A DNA stretch of 6,115 bases, from NCBI GenBank assembly GCA_964368495.1, contig CAYJAJ010000044.1, positions 1-6,115 on the forward strand. The letters are read 5' to 3'. This DNA comes from CALVGQ01 sp964368495. GTDB taxonomy: Bacteria; Bacillota_I; Bacilli_A; Erysipelotrichales; Erysipelotrichaceae. Below, piece after piece: positions 1 through 5,724 of the stretch. Position 1 is the first letter of the stretch. The number at the start of each line of letters is the position of its first letter. Both the position numbers and the translations under genes were made by a program. A model generated the notes under the pieces. It had not been told where the DNA came from, searched no databases, and saw only the letters and a program-made list of their open reading frames with translations.

Positions 1-36
1 CGTCATTCACGGGTTCGAATCCCGTACGAGTCACCA
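1..36 (+). tRNA. 3' end of a tRNA gene, isotype not determinable
   Basis: Only the 3' part of the tRNA lies in the window. The T-arm is visible as stem ACGGG (9-13), loop TTCGAAT (14-20) and stem CCCGT (21-25). It is followed by the 3' acceptor strand ACGAGTC (26-32), discriminator A33 and an encoded CCA (34-36). The missing 5' acceptor strand should therefore read GACTCGT. The anticodon is outside the window, and the variable region (up to base 8) does not settle the isotype. A downstream hairpin and terminator support a real transcription unit ending here. Confidence 0.9.
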
Positions 37-48
37 TAAAAAATATAT

Positions 49-62
49 GCGATAGATATCGC
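49..62 (+). repeat. post-tRNA hairpin, GATAGATATC family, copy 1
   Basis: GCGATAGATATCGC folds as GCGAT/ATCGC around an AGAT loop. It starts 12 nt after the tRNA CCA and ends 8 nt before the terminator stem. The same 14 bases recur after the tRNA-Lys gene (within 4961-4976), and a variant occurs at 5039-5052. It has no U-tract, so it is not itself a terminator. A role in 3'-trailer processing or stability is inference only. Confidence 0.6.
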
Positions 63-70
63 TTAAAGAT

Positions 71-94
71 AACCCAGTAAAATGGGTTTTTTTT
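71..94 (+). terminator. intrinsic terminator of the left tRNA unit
   Basis: Stem AACCCA (71-76) pairs with TGGGTT (83-88) across a 6-nt loop, followed by an uninterrupted T run to 94. It lies about 35 nt after the tRNA CCA, as expected for the end of a tRNA transcription unit. Confidence 0.85.
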
Positions 95-177
95 ATGCTT
101 AAATGTAGAATTGAGAAAAGTACTCAAAGGTTTTAAAGAATTAATAGTATTTTTAAAAAATATGTTGTTTATGCCTT

Positions 178-217
178 CATATCATGTAAAGAGCATAATT
201 TTGATGATATGTTTTTT
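178..217 (+). terminator. weak AT-rich terminator-like hairpin
   Basis: CATATCAT (178-185) is perfectly complementary to ATGATATG (204-211) across an 18-nt loop, followed directly by six T. The geometry fits an intrinsic terminator, but the stem has only two G-C pairs and no intact gene precedes it. It may be a remnant or chance structure. Nothing else supportable is seen between 95 and 240. Confidence 0.25.
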
Positions 218-321
218 AGAATAATATATGACACTGAGCGAATGATGAAGTTCATTTTTTTAAAAATATAAATCGCTCAATAGATATAGTCAATCAAGGT
301 GTTATCAAAAGAACAAATCGA

Positions 322-352
322 TTGAAAATAAATGCGATTTATGATGTATAAT
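322..352 (+). promoter_or_regulatory. weak candidate sigma-A promoter
   Basis: TTGAAA (322-327) and a perfect TATAAT (347-352) are separated by 19 bp, which is longer than the usual 17. It lies about 255 bp upstream of the lipoprotein start, inside the decayed stretch. It is the best candidate I can see for driving that gene, but AT-rich DNA yields such matches by chance. Confidence 0.25.
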
Positions 353-593
353 GGAAATGGAGAAACACGATAAAGTTTCAAGATATAAATACTAAAAAAT
401 AATAGTAGATGAAGAAATCAGTGCAGGTAGAATATTACGGAATATAACTGTATATATTACAGGTTCTAACTACAAATCGTCTGTTGAATTAAAGATATTT
501 TAAGAAAATAAAAAGTTATCTGTAGAGATTAGAAACAAAGCAAATAGTGGTTATTATGTTTCGATTGACTTATTAGGGGACGAAAAAAACGAT

Positions 594-602
594 AGGAGGG
601 GG
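594..602 (+). promoter_or_regulatory. ribosome binding site that fixes a TTG start
   Basis: AGGAGGGGG contains a full AGGAGG (594-599) ending 9 nt before TTG at 609. The reading frame is open upstream to 504, so this site, together with the lipoprotein signal that begins at the TTG, decides the start. Another TTG at 604-606 is out of frame. Confidence 0.75.
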
Positions 603-608
603 ATTGCA

Positions 609-1739
609 TTGCAAAGGATTAACAAAATAAGTAAATATATAATTATATTAATTATACTGTGCTTGGTGGGGTGTTCTTGGGATGATAGTGGCACTTCTTA
701 TAAGGAAATAGAATTTGAATTAGTTCAAATTGATTTGTTGAATAACCTTGATTTAGATAATACACAAATCGGGGAGTTTTATAATAATGATTTAAATTTT
801 ACGAATTTAAATTCAATTGAGGGAACTGATATAATATATGATACGGGAATTGGTAGTGTTTCCTTAAAAGATAACCTGATTAATGAAAAAACTATTCACG
901 ATGAAAATAGTAAAAGAGTATGGGGCTCAATAATTATTGATGAGAGTAATACCTTGTATTGCATTATTGACTTAATTTCAATTAATGATCGAGGTTTGTT
1001 GAAATATGAAATAATACATCAAAATGGAAATCAAGAAAATGTCATTACAGTTGGATATACTTATAATATATTTGGGGCTCCAGTATTTAAAGTGTTAAAT
1101 GACAATATATATTTTACAATAAAATCGTATGATCATTATGATGATAACATTAATTGGAAATATCGGTGTGAATTTTGGGAATTCAAAGAAAATAAAGCTC
1201 AATTAATTGAACAAACAATTGGAGATTATGCTGATTATTCTATTGGTGATGATACCGTTGAGTATCTAAAATACTATGTAGACATAAATGAGAATTCAAT
1301 ATCATTTTTGAGCGAACAAAATAATCAAGTATATTTAAATCATTATTCTGATAATAAATTGATAAAAAATTTGATAAAAGAAAATACAAAATATGCCATT
1401 TCTTTCGGTGATTATTATTTATGTGCGGCATTCGTAATGGTAGATGGCAAAGTTAGTGATCTAGAAAATTATTTATTTGATAAAAATACAAACACAGTTG
1501 TCGATATTGATCATAACAAAGCTTACTATGACTACGTTTCTTTAAGTGAAAATATAGCTGTCGCAATAGGAAGGGATATGAAGACTTATATTTTGCAATA
1601 TTCCAATGGGTATATAAATGAAATAGTTCTTGAAAATTTAAATACATCATATTTTAGACGAATAAACAATGCTTCTACGCTTATTTTTTCAAGAAATGAG
1701 GGAGATTGGGAAATTTATAAATTGGAAATTAAGAATTAA
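609..1739 (+). CDS. lipoprotein of unknown function, possible beta-propeller
   Basis: The 376-residue protein starts with a classic lipoprotein signal: charged N-region MQRINKISK, hydrophobic core about residues 10-20, and lipobox LVGC with the lipidated cysteine at 22. It should be exported and anchored to the outer face of the membrane. The mature part is acidic and rich in N, D, Y and I. It contains repeated strand-turn-strand units, for example NDNIYFTIKS (165-173 region), NSISFLSEQNNQVYLNHY (229-246), ENIAVAIGRDMKTYILQY (314-331) and STLIFSRNEGDWEIYKLEI (356-374), which suggest a beta-propeller-like sensor or binding domain. I recognise no catalytic motif and no named family. The start is TTG, supported by the AGGAGG 9 nt upstream. 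Decayed coding DNA lies on both sides, so the gene may be a survivor of an eroding operon. Confidence 0.85.
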   Translation: MQRINKISKYIIILIILCLVGCSWDDSGTSYKEIEFELVQIDLLNNLDLDNTQIGEFYNNDLNFTNLNSIEGTDIIYDTGIGSVSLKDNLINEKTIHDENSKRVWGSIIIDESNTLYCIIDLISINDRGLLKYEIIHQNGNQENVITVGYTYNIFGAPVFKVLNDNIYFTIKSYDHYDDNINWKYRCEFWEFKENKAQLIEQTIGDYADYSIGDDTVEYLKYYVDINENSISFLSEQNNQVYLNHYSDNKLIKNLIKENTKYAISFGDYYLCAAFVMVDGKVSDLENYLFDKNTNTVVDIDHNKAYYDYVSLSENIAVAIGRDMKTYILQYSNGYINEIVLENLNTSYFRRINNASTLIFSRNEGDWEIYKLEIKN

Positions 1740-1741
1740 TA

Positions 1742-2005
1742 TTTGATTTATATAGTTTTAGAAGAATTAAGTACTATACTTTAATTTACTTAGCATTTGT
1801 CTTAGCAATAATGTCTGTTTATAATTTATATGGAAGTGTTCATTTTCTTAATACATTTAACACTGGTTATGCTTAGTTTACAAAAGAACTAATGTTTTCG
1901 CCAAATATATTACTTATAACATTGAATCACATATAAATTAAATTCTTTGTTAAAGTTTTACTAGTAATTAATGATATTATTGAAAGTAGTAATGGCATAA
2001 AAACA
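1742..2005 (+). pseudogene. possible decayed membrane-protein gene
   Basis: One frame carries protein-like sequence just after the lipoprotein stop. It reads RRIKYYTLIYLAFVLAIMS and then VYNLYGSVHFLNTFNTGYA, stops at TAG 1874-1876, and continues FTKELMFSPNILLITLNHI to TAA 1934-1936. A further 34 codons follow to a stop at 2039. The first part has a basic start followed by a hydrophobic stretch of about 18 residues, like a transmembrane helix of a permease-type protein. No start with a ribosome binding site is seen. The frame runs directly out of the end of the lipoprotein gene, as in an operon. The family is not recognised. Chance is possible because stops are few but the segment is short. 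Confidence 0.35.
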
Positions 2006-2009
2006 AATC

Positions 2010-2030
2010 AGTCCGAAAGGACTTTTTTTT
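2010..2030 (+). terminator. intrinsic terminator after the lipoprotein region
   Basis: AGTCC (2010-2014) pairs with GGACT (2019-2023) around a GAAA tetraloop, followed by a T run to 2030. A GNRA loop plus eight T is a strong terminator signature. It closes the transcription unit of the lipoprotein gene and the decayed stretch behind it. Confidence 0.85.
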
Positions 2031-2056
2031 GTGTATACTAAAATATAATGTATAAT
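2029..2056 (+). promoter_or_regulatory. sigma-A-like promoter of the YjdF-like gene
   Basis: TTGTGT (2029-2034) and TATAAT (2051-2056) are 16 bp apart. The -35 begins in the last T of the preceding terminator, so termination and re-initiation are directly adjacent. The predicted start near 2063 leaves a leader of roughly 78 nt before the ATG at 2141. A second TATAAT at 2044-2049 has no suitably spaced -35. Confidence 0.55.
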
Positions 2057-2140
2057 TTGGGGGTACATGGTATCATATAAGTATTCAAAGGAAAGTAGTT
2101 ATCAGGGTTTATAAAGCTATAGAGAGGGTGCTGATTAAAG

Positions 2141-2989
2141 ATGAAAAAAGATAAACAATCAAAGAAAATTGCAAAAAAAAGATTTAATGAAGCAGTAAAA
2201 AAAGAATTAAGAGAACACAAAAGCTCATTCATTGTGTTCAATGTTTTGAGATTGATCGTAATCGGGATTATGATACGTAGTTTCTTTTTGCAAAATTATG
2301 CAACTTTATTCTTGTGTGCGTTAACGGTAGCTTTACTTTACTTGCCAAGCTGGCTGCAAGTGAGGCTGCATATTGAATTACCGCCAGTGTTAGAGATTAC
2401 AATATTTTGTTTTATATTTGCAGCAGAGATATTAGGCGAAGTTCATGCATTTTATATTATAATTCCTTCTTGGGATACCATTTTGCATACATTAAATGGC
2501 TTTCTGGCTGCTGCTGTTGGCTTTTCATTAGTTGTTCTATTAAATAATGATGAAAAATTAACATTTGAACTGTCTCCTTCCTTTATGGCAATTACGGCGT
2601 TTTGTTTTTCTATGACTGTTGCGGTAATTTGGGAAATGTTTGAGTTTTCAATGGATTGGTTCTTTCTATTAGATATGCAAAAAGACACAATTATCAATTC
2701 AATTTATTCAGTTAATCTAGATCCAATGGGATCGAATGCTGTAGTAGGTATTACCGATATTAATGAAGTGATTATTAATGGTGAACCTTTAGGTTTAGGT
2801 GGATACTTGGATATTGGACTGATTGATACAATGAAAGATATAATTGTCAATTTTGCAGGGGCAGTATTGTTTTCTATATCTGGGTACTTTTATGTTAAAA
2901 CTAAAGGGTATAAAACATCTATGGCTCAAAATTTTGTGCCTACACTTAAACATCCAGGTAAAGATTATCTACTGAAAGATAAAGATTAG
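2141..2989 (+). CDS. YjdF/DUF2238-like multi-spanning membrane protein
   Basis: The 282-residue protein has a lysine-rich cytoplasmic N-terminus (1-27) and then several hydrophobic segments (about 30-50, 53-70, 83-100, 115-135, 146-165, 234-251). Conserved-looking polar motifs sit in or beside the helices: WDTILHTLNGF (111-121), WEMFEFSMD (164-172), DMQKDT (178-183) and DIGLIDTMKDI (224-234). This pattern matches my knowledge of the YjdF/DUF2238 family of membrane proteins, whose function is unknown. The clustered D, H and E residues could bind a metal or a polar headgroup, which is inference. ATG 2141 is the only possible upstream start, because TGA at 2132 is in frame. The GAGAGGG Shine-Dalgarno is weak and about 12 nt away. 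The gene stands alone between its own promoter and terminator. Confidence 0.75.
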   Translation: MKKDKQSKKIAKKRFNEAVKKELREHKSSFIVFNVLRLIVIGIMIRSFFLQNYATLFLCALTVALLYLPSWLQVRLHIELPPVLEITIFCFIFAAEILGEVHAFYIIIPSWDTILHTLNGFLAAAVGFSLVVLLNNDEKLTFELSPSFMAITAFCFSMTVAVIWEMFEFSMDWFFLLDMQKDTIINSIYSVNLDPMGSNAVVGITDINEVIINGEPLGLGGYLDIGLIDTMKDIIVNFAGAVLFSISGYFYVKTKGYKTSMAQNFVPTLKHPGKDYLLKDKD

Positions 2990-3008
2990 TAAAAAAACAT
3001 CATAAAGC

Positions 3009-3044
3009 AAAGCGAATGAATAATATGTGCATTCGCTTTTTTTT
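3009..3044 (+). terminator. intrinsic terminator of the YjdF-like gene
   Basis: AAAGCGAATG (3009-3018) pairs perfectly over 10 bp with CATTCGCTTT (3030-3039) across an 11-nt loop, and the T run extends to 3044. It begins 19 nt after the stop codon. The A-rich 5' flank could give partial function on the other strand, but no converging gene is present. Confidence 0.9.
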
Positions 3045-3089
3045 ATGAAAAACATGGTTTTTGTATAAATGTTTAGTAAAAATTTAAAA

Positions 3090-3128
3090 TTATAATAAAG
3101 TTAACAAAATCTTAACAATTCGTTGATG
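3090..3128 (+). promoter_or_regulatory. PhoP-box-like direct repeats upstream of the phosphate transporter
   Basis: Two exact TTAACA hexamers occur at 3101-3106 and 3112-3117, an 11-bp period with a 5-bp spacer. Weaker copies sit in the same register on both sides: TTATAA at 3090-3095 and TTGATG at 3123-3128. In Bacillus, the phosphate-starvation regulator PhoP binds repeats of the form TT(A/C/T)A(C/T)A with this spacing, upstream of or overlapping the -35 region. Here the core repeats end 19 bp before a -10-like TATAAA and precede a phosphate transporter. Phosphate-starvation control is therefore a strong inference, though no phoPR genes are in view. Confidence 0.65.
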
Positions 3129-3136
3129 AAAAATAG

Positions 3137-3142
3137 TATAAA
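3137..3142 (+). promoter_or_regulatory. -10 element of the phosphate transporter promoter
   Basis: TATAAA lies 19 bp after the second TTAACA and has no consensus -35 at 17 bp, which fits an activator-dependent promoter. The predicted transcription start near 3149 lies after the ATG at 3145, which argues against that ATG as the translation start. Confidence 0.5.
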
Positions 3143-3186
3143 ATATGCTTATTGCATTTTTATGTAATTGTATTATGGAGGAATTT

Positions 3187-4812
3187 ATGGGGATAGGTAA
3201 TATTTTATCATTATTAGGTGGTTTAGCATTGTTCTTGTATGGTATGCATATGATGAGCGAGGGACTTGAAGCTACCGCTGGAGATCGATTAAAAGGAATT
3301 TTAGAAAAATTAACAAGTAATTTGTTTATGGCAGTATTTATTGGTGCAGTTATTACTGCATTAGTACAAAGTTCTAGTGCAACTACAGTAATGACTGTAG
3401 GATTTGTTAGTGCTGGGTTAATGACACTTAAGCAAGCTGTGGGTGTTATTATGGGTGCTAACATCGGTACAACGATTACTGGGGTTTTAATCGCATTAGA
3501 TATGGGAGAAATAGCTCCTTTATTAGCCTTTGTTGGTGTTGTATTTGTTACATTTGTTAAAAATAAGAAGTTTAATTCAATTGGGCTAATTTTAGCAGGT
3601 TTGGGTATATTATTTATTGGTATGGATGCGATGAGTGCTTCAATGTCGCCATTACGTGATGAGCCTAGCTTCATTGCGATTATGACTACTTTTAATAATC
3701 CATTTTTTAGTGTAATGGCTGGAGCATTATTTACTGCAATTATTCAAAGTTCATCAGCTAGTATCGGTATTTTACAAACTCTTGCGATGAGCAACTTAAT
3801 AAGTTTAGGGGCAGCATCATTTGTACTGTTTGGACAAAATATTGGTACATGTATTACTGCGGTATTATCATCACTTCACGGTAGCAAGGATGCTAAACGT
3901 GTTGCGGTAGTTCATTTATTATTTAACTGTATTGGTGCATTCTTGTTCATTGGGATTTGTTTATTCACACCTTTAATTTCAATGATTGAAGGGTGGTTTC
4001 CAAGTAACCCAGCAGCACAAATCGCAAATATGCACATTTTCTTTAACATAACTACAACTGTGATTTTATTACCATTTTCAAATGTGTTAGTTAAGATATC
4101 TACATATGTTTTAAAGGATTCAAACGAAGAAGAAAATAGTATTCATATTACAGTACCAAATATGAGACTTGGAAGTGTTACAGTAGCATTATTCGATGTT
4201 CAAAGAGAAATTGATAGAATGTTTAAACTATGCTATGAAAATGTTTCTATTACGATTAATGGATTAATCACACGTGAAAAAACAAATGGAGATATTCAAA
4301 TCAATGAAGATAACATAGATTTAATTCACCATGAAATTATAAAGACAATTCCGAAAATAACATCTTTATCTATGTCTATTGAAGAATCAAAGAAACTAAA
4401 TATATTGTATAAGTTAAATGGAGATATAGAACGTATCGGAGATCATGCACTCAATTTAAATGAAGAGTTATTGGAGTTGTTAGAATCTGATGCTAAATTC
4501 TCTGAATATGCGATTATGGAGTTAGAAAAACTACAAAAAGTTATTATGCAAAGTCTGGAGCAATTTGATTCAATGAGTGAATTTAATGTTGCTGCAAAAT
4601 ATGAAATTCTTTCTAAAAATGAATATTTATTAGATGAACTATGTGAGTCTTTCCGTATAAAGCAAATGGAAAGATTAAAATCTGGATGCTGTGATGCTAA
4701 TGCCAGTGTACTTTATAGCGAAATATTAATTAACATTGAAAGAATTGGAGATCACATCTTCAACATAGCAGGTATGTTATATACAGGACCCAAAAAAGAA
4801 GATTTATCATAA
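3187..4812 (+). CDS. Na+/phosphate cotransporter with C-terminal PhoU-like domain
   Basis: This inner-membrane protein of 541 residues should import phosphate with sodium (Na/Pi cotransporter family, NptA/YjbB type). The membrane part (about 1-305) holds the inverted repeat typical of the family: QSSSATT (61-67) with GANIGTT (90-96), then QSSSAS (187-192) with GQNIGTC (216-222). The N-terminal GLALFLYGMHMMSEGL is also characteristic. The C-terminal part (about 330-541) is helical and PhoU-like, with two metal-binding-type motifs, IERIGDH (414-420) and IERIGDH (517-523). The start at 3187 is preferred over the in-frame ATG at 3145. GGAGG (3177-3181) lies 5 nt before it, the protein then begins where family members do, and 3145 sits at or before the likely transcription start. 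PhoP-box-like repeats lie upstream. No terminator follows, so the transcript may run through tRNA-Lys. Confidence 0.95.
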   Translation: MGIGNILSLLGGLALFLYGMHMMSEGLEATAGDRLKGILEKLTSNLFMAVFIGAVITALVQSSSATTVMTVGFVSAGLMTLKQAVGVIMGANIGTTITGVLIALDMGEIAPLLAFVGVVFVTFVKNKKFNSIGLILAGLGILFIGMDAMSASMSPLRDEPSFIAIMTTFNNPFFSVMAGALFTAIIQSSSASIGILQTLAMSNLISLGAASFVLFGQNIGTCITAVLSSLHGSKDAKRVAVVHLLFNCIGAFLFIGICLFTPLISMIEGWFPSNPAAQIANMHIFFNITTTVILLPFSNVLVKISTYVLKDSNEEENSIHITVPNMRLGSVTVALFDVQREIDRMFKLCYENVSITINGLITREKTNGDIQINEDNIDLIHHEIIKTIPKITSLSMSIEESKKLNILYKLNGDIERIGDHALNLNEELLELLESDAKFSEYAIMELEKLQKVIMQSLEQFDSMSEFNVAAKYEILSKNEYLLDELCESFRIKQMERLKSGCCDANASVLYSEILINIERIGDHIFNIAGMLYTGPKKEDLS

Positions 4813-4827
4813 TATAAATGTATTCTC

Positions 4828-4856
4828 TTGATTTACTAAGCAGAGTGGATTATAAT
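4828..4856 (+). promoter_or_regulatory. sigma-A promoter of tRNA-Lys
   Basis: TTGATT (4828-4833) and TATAAT (4851-4856) are separated by exactly 17 bp. Transcription should begin near 4863, giving a tRNA leader of about 11 nt. The -35 begins only 15 bp after the transporter stop codon. Confidence 0.8.
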
Positions 4857-4873
4857 CATATTGCATGATTAAT

Positions 4874-4949
4874 GATCCCTTAGCTCAGTTGGTAGAGCAA
4901 CTGACTCTTAATCAGTGGGTCTAGGGTTCGAATCCCTAAGGGATCACCA
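4874..4949 (+). tRNA. tRNA-Lys (anticodon CTT)
   Basis: The 76-nt gene folds as a complete cloverleaf. Acceptor GATCCCT (4874-4880) pairs with AGGGATC (4939-4945). The D-arm is GCTC/GAGC, and the anticodon stem is ACTGA/TCAGT with loop CTCTTAA. The anticodon CTT is at 4907-4909 and reads AAG. The variable loop is GGGTC, the T-arm is TAGGG-TTCGAAT-CCCTA, the discriminator is A, and the CCA (4947-4949) is encoded. It has its own promoter and terminator but may also be reached by transcription from the upstream transporter gene. The AAG-specific Lys tRNA is separate from the usual TTT isoacceptor, which is not in view. Confidence 0.97.
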
Positions 4950-4960
4950 TTTAAACACGC

Positions 4961-4976
4961 CGCGATAGATATCGCG
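4961..4976 (+). repeat. post-tRNA hairpin, GATAGATATC family, copy 2
   Basis: CGCGATAGATATCGCG folds as CGCGAT/ATCGCG around AGAT. The inner 14 bases are identical to copy 1 (49-62). It begins 11 nt after the tRNA CCA and ends 6 nt before the terminator stem, nearly the same layout as at the left tRNA. The flanking sequence is otherwise not similar, so the hairpin itself appears to be conserved. Confidence 0.65.
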
Positions 4977-4982
4977 TCAAAT

Positions 4983-5006
4983 AACGCCTAGAAATGGGCG
5001 TTTTTT
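4983..5006 (+). terminator. intrinsic terminator of tRNA-Lys (and probably the transporter)
   Basis: AACGCCTA (4983-4990) pairs with TGGGCGTT (4995-5002) around a GAAA tetraloop, with one G-T pair, and the T run extends to 5006. It is the first terminator after the transporter gene, so it probably ends both transcripts. Confidence 0.9.
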
Positions 5007-5023
5007 AATGCTTTGTAGATTTA

Positions 5024-5088
5024 CACTGATCAACAGTGATGATAGATATCATTCAACTTGAGACACTGACTGAGGTGGGATTGGTCAG
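5024..5088 (+). other. intergenic block with three successive hairpins
   Basis: Three small stems follow one another. CACTG/CAGTG lies at 5024-5028 and 5034-5038. ATGAT/ATCAT sits around AGAT at 5039-5052, a third copy of the GATAGATATC hairpin. CTGAC/GTCAG lies at 5066-5070 and 5084-5088, with a 13-nt loop containing GAGGTGGG. The block has no tRNA, no open frame and no clear promoter. It may be a structured RNA, a leader of the next gene, or the remnant of a lost tRNA unit. The rest of the gap (5089-5215) holds only a 6-bp hairpin (CAAGAA 5151-5156 with TTCTTG 5165-5170) and T-rich sequence. Confidence 0.35.
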
Positions 5089-5215
5089 AATTTATATTTT
5101 ACTAATCGAATCTGGAAGTAATCAATTGTACTAATTTAAGCGAATACAAACAAGAATACTCATCTTCTTGCATAATCACTAATTTTTTTAACTTTTTTTA
5201 AGGATTTCAAATTTC

Positions 5216-5254
5216 AAGGAGTATATCTTAAATGTAGGAGAACTACGTAGGAGG
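5216..5254 (+). promoter_or_regulatory. double ribosome binding site with start-stop mini-ORF
   Basis: AAGGAG (5216-5221) lies 10 nt before ATG (5232-5234), which is followed at once by TAG (5235-5237), giving a one-codon open frame. The GTAGGAG at this site (5234-5240) is repeated 13 bp on (5247-5253) as part of the true AGGAGG (5249-5254), 4 nt before the ATG of the next gene. CTACGTAG (5243-5250) is a palindrome overlapping that site. A start-stop element could affect translation of the gene, but it may be accidental. Confidence 0.35.
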
Positions 5255-5258
5255 ATAT

Positions 5259-5627
5259 ATGAAAGACAAAGGATATGATATACACAGAAATATGGTTACA
5301 ACATTTAATGAGTTTGAGTTGAGGAAGCTTCATAAAGAAAGAAGAGAAGCAGTGTTCGAAAGTGGATTGATAATTATATCTATCTCAGTAATTGCCTTAG
5401 CAATCATGGGGGTAATCACTTTGATGTATGCTTTAATAATCTTGATAGTTTTATTGGCGATTAATTATAGAATTAGCTTAAGTAGAATGAAAAATGAGTT
5501 TGAGAAAGAAAATAACTCGAAGTGGTATGATATGTTAATATGGCAAACAGAATATGTCAATACAACATTTGAAGTATATCAAACTAAAATGTCGAGATAC
5601 TTTTTTATAGCGAGAAACCCTGAATAA
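5259..5627 (+). CDS. small membrane protein with two predicted helices
   Basis: The 122-residue protein has a charged N-terminal part (1-33, with KLHKERREAV), two adjoining hydrophobic segments (about 35-53 and 54-70, little or no loop between them), and a soluble C-terminal tail (71-122) with NNSKWYDMLIWQTEY. Both ends should lie on the same side of the membrane, probably the cytoplasm. I do not recognise a family or any catalytic motif. The start is well supported by AGGAGG 4 nt upstream. The next gene follows after 97 bp on the same strand without a terminator between them, so the two may be co-transcribed. Confidence 0.75.
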   Translation: MKDKGYDIHRNMVTTFNEFELRKLHKERREAVFESGLIIISISVIALAIMGVITLMYALIILIVLLAINYRISLSRMKNEFEKENNSKWYDMLIWQTEYVNTTFEVYQTKMSRYFFIARNPE

Positions 5628-5724
5628 ATTGTGGTACATTAAATAAGAAAATGAGCATAACAAGACGAAATAATTTATAATTGTATCATGAAGAAAAAGT
5701 ATATAATGATTGGAGTAAAATATT

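Larger units (their letters stand above)
241..602 (+). pseudogene. possible decayed coding sequence upstream of the lipoprotein gene
   Basis: This stretch has no intact gene but contains coding-looking segments broken by stops. In the frame of base 241 it reads openly for 36 codons (NDEVHFFKNINRSIDIV...) to TAA at 349-351. In the frame of base 351 it continues as MEMEKHDKVSRYKY, a stop at 393, a segment starting KIIVDEEISAGRILRNI, a stop at 501, then ENKKLSVEIRNKANSGYYVS and onward without a stop into the lipoprotein frame. The composition (charged residues, NxxVxI beta-like runs, SGYYVSIDLLGDE) looks like real protein. One frameshift and two nonsense codons would explain it. I do not recognise the family. 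It could also be chance open frame in AT-rich DNA. Confidence 0.4.

Noticed and set aside
236..278. GAGCGA/TCGCTC long-range stem and an AATGA/TCATT stem before a T run
   Set aside because: The stems are short with long or AT-rich loops and no gene ends there. They overlap the decayed coding stretch and are probably chance.
1240..1650. Minus-strand open frames of 63 and 65 codons inside the lipoprotein gene
   Set aside because: They are antisense shadows of a well-supported gene, without ribosome sites or recognisable motifs.
3090..3674. 194-codon open frame on the minus strand
   Set aside because: It lies antisense to the promoter and first third of the transporter gene, is rich in I, N, P, T and A as expected for the complement of a hydrophobic gene, and shows no ribosome site or family motif.
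5061..5090. GAGGTGGGATTGG resembling a T-box core
   Set aside because: The core does not match the T-box consensus closely, and no terminator/antiterminator pair or aminoacyl-tRNA gene follows.
5089..5140. Sequence with two TACTAAT repeats, considered as a remnant of a 23S rRNA 3' end
   Set aside because: The likeness is limited to TACTAATCGA-like words common in AT-rich DNA; the conserved neighbouring rRNA sequence is absent.
5676..5707. Two TATAAT sequences upstream of the DUF3221-like gene
   Set aside because: The first has no recognisable -35 at 16-18 bp. The second would start transcription on top of the ribosome site, with only a 15-bp spacer to TTGTAT.
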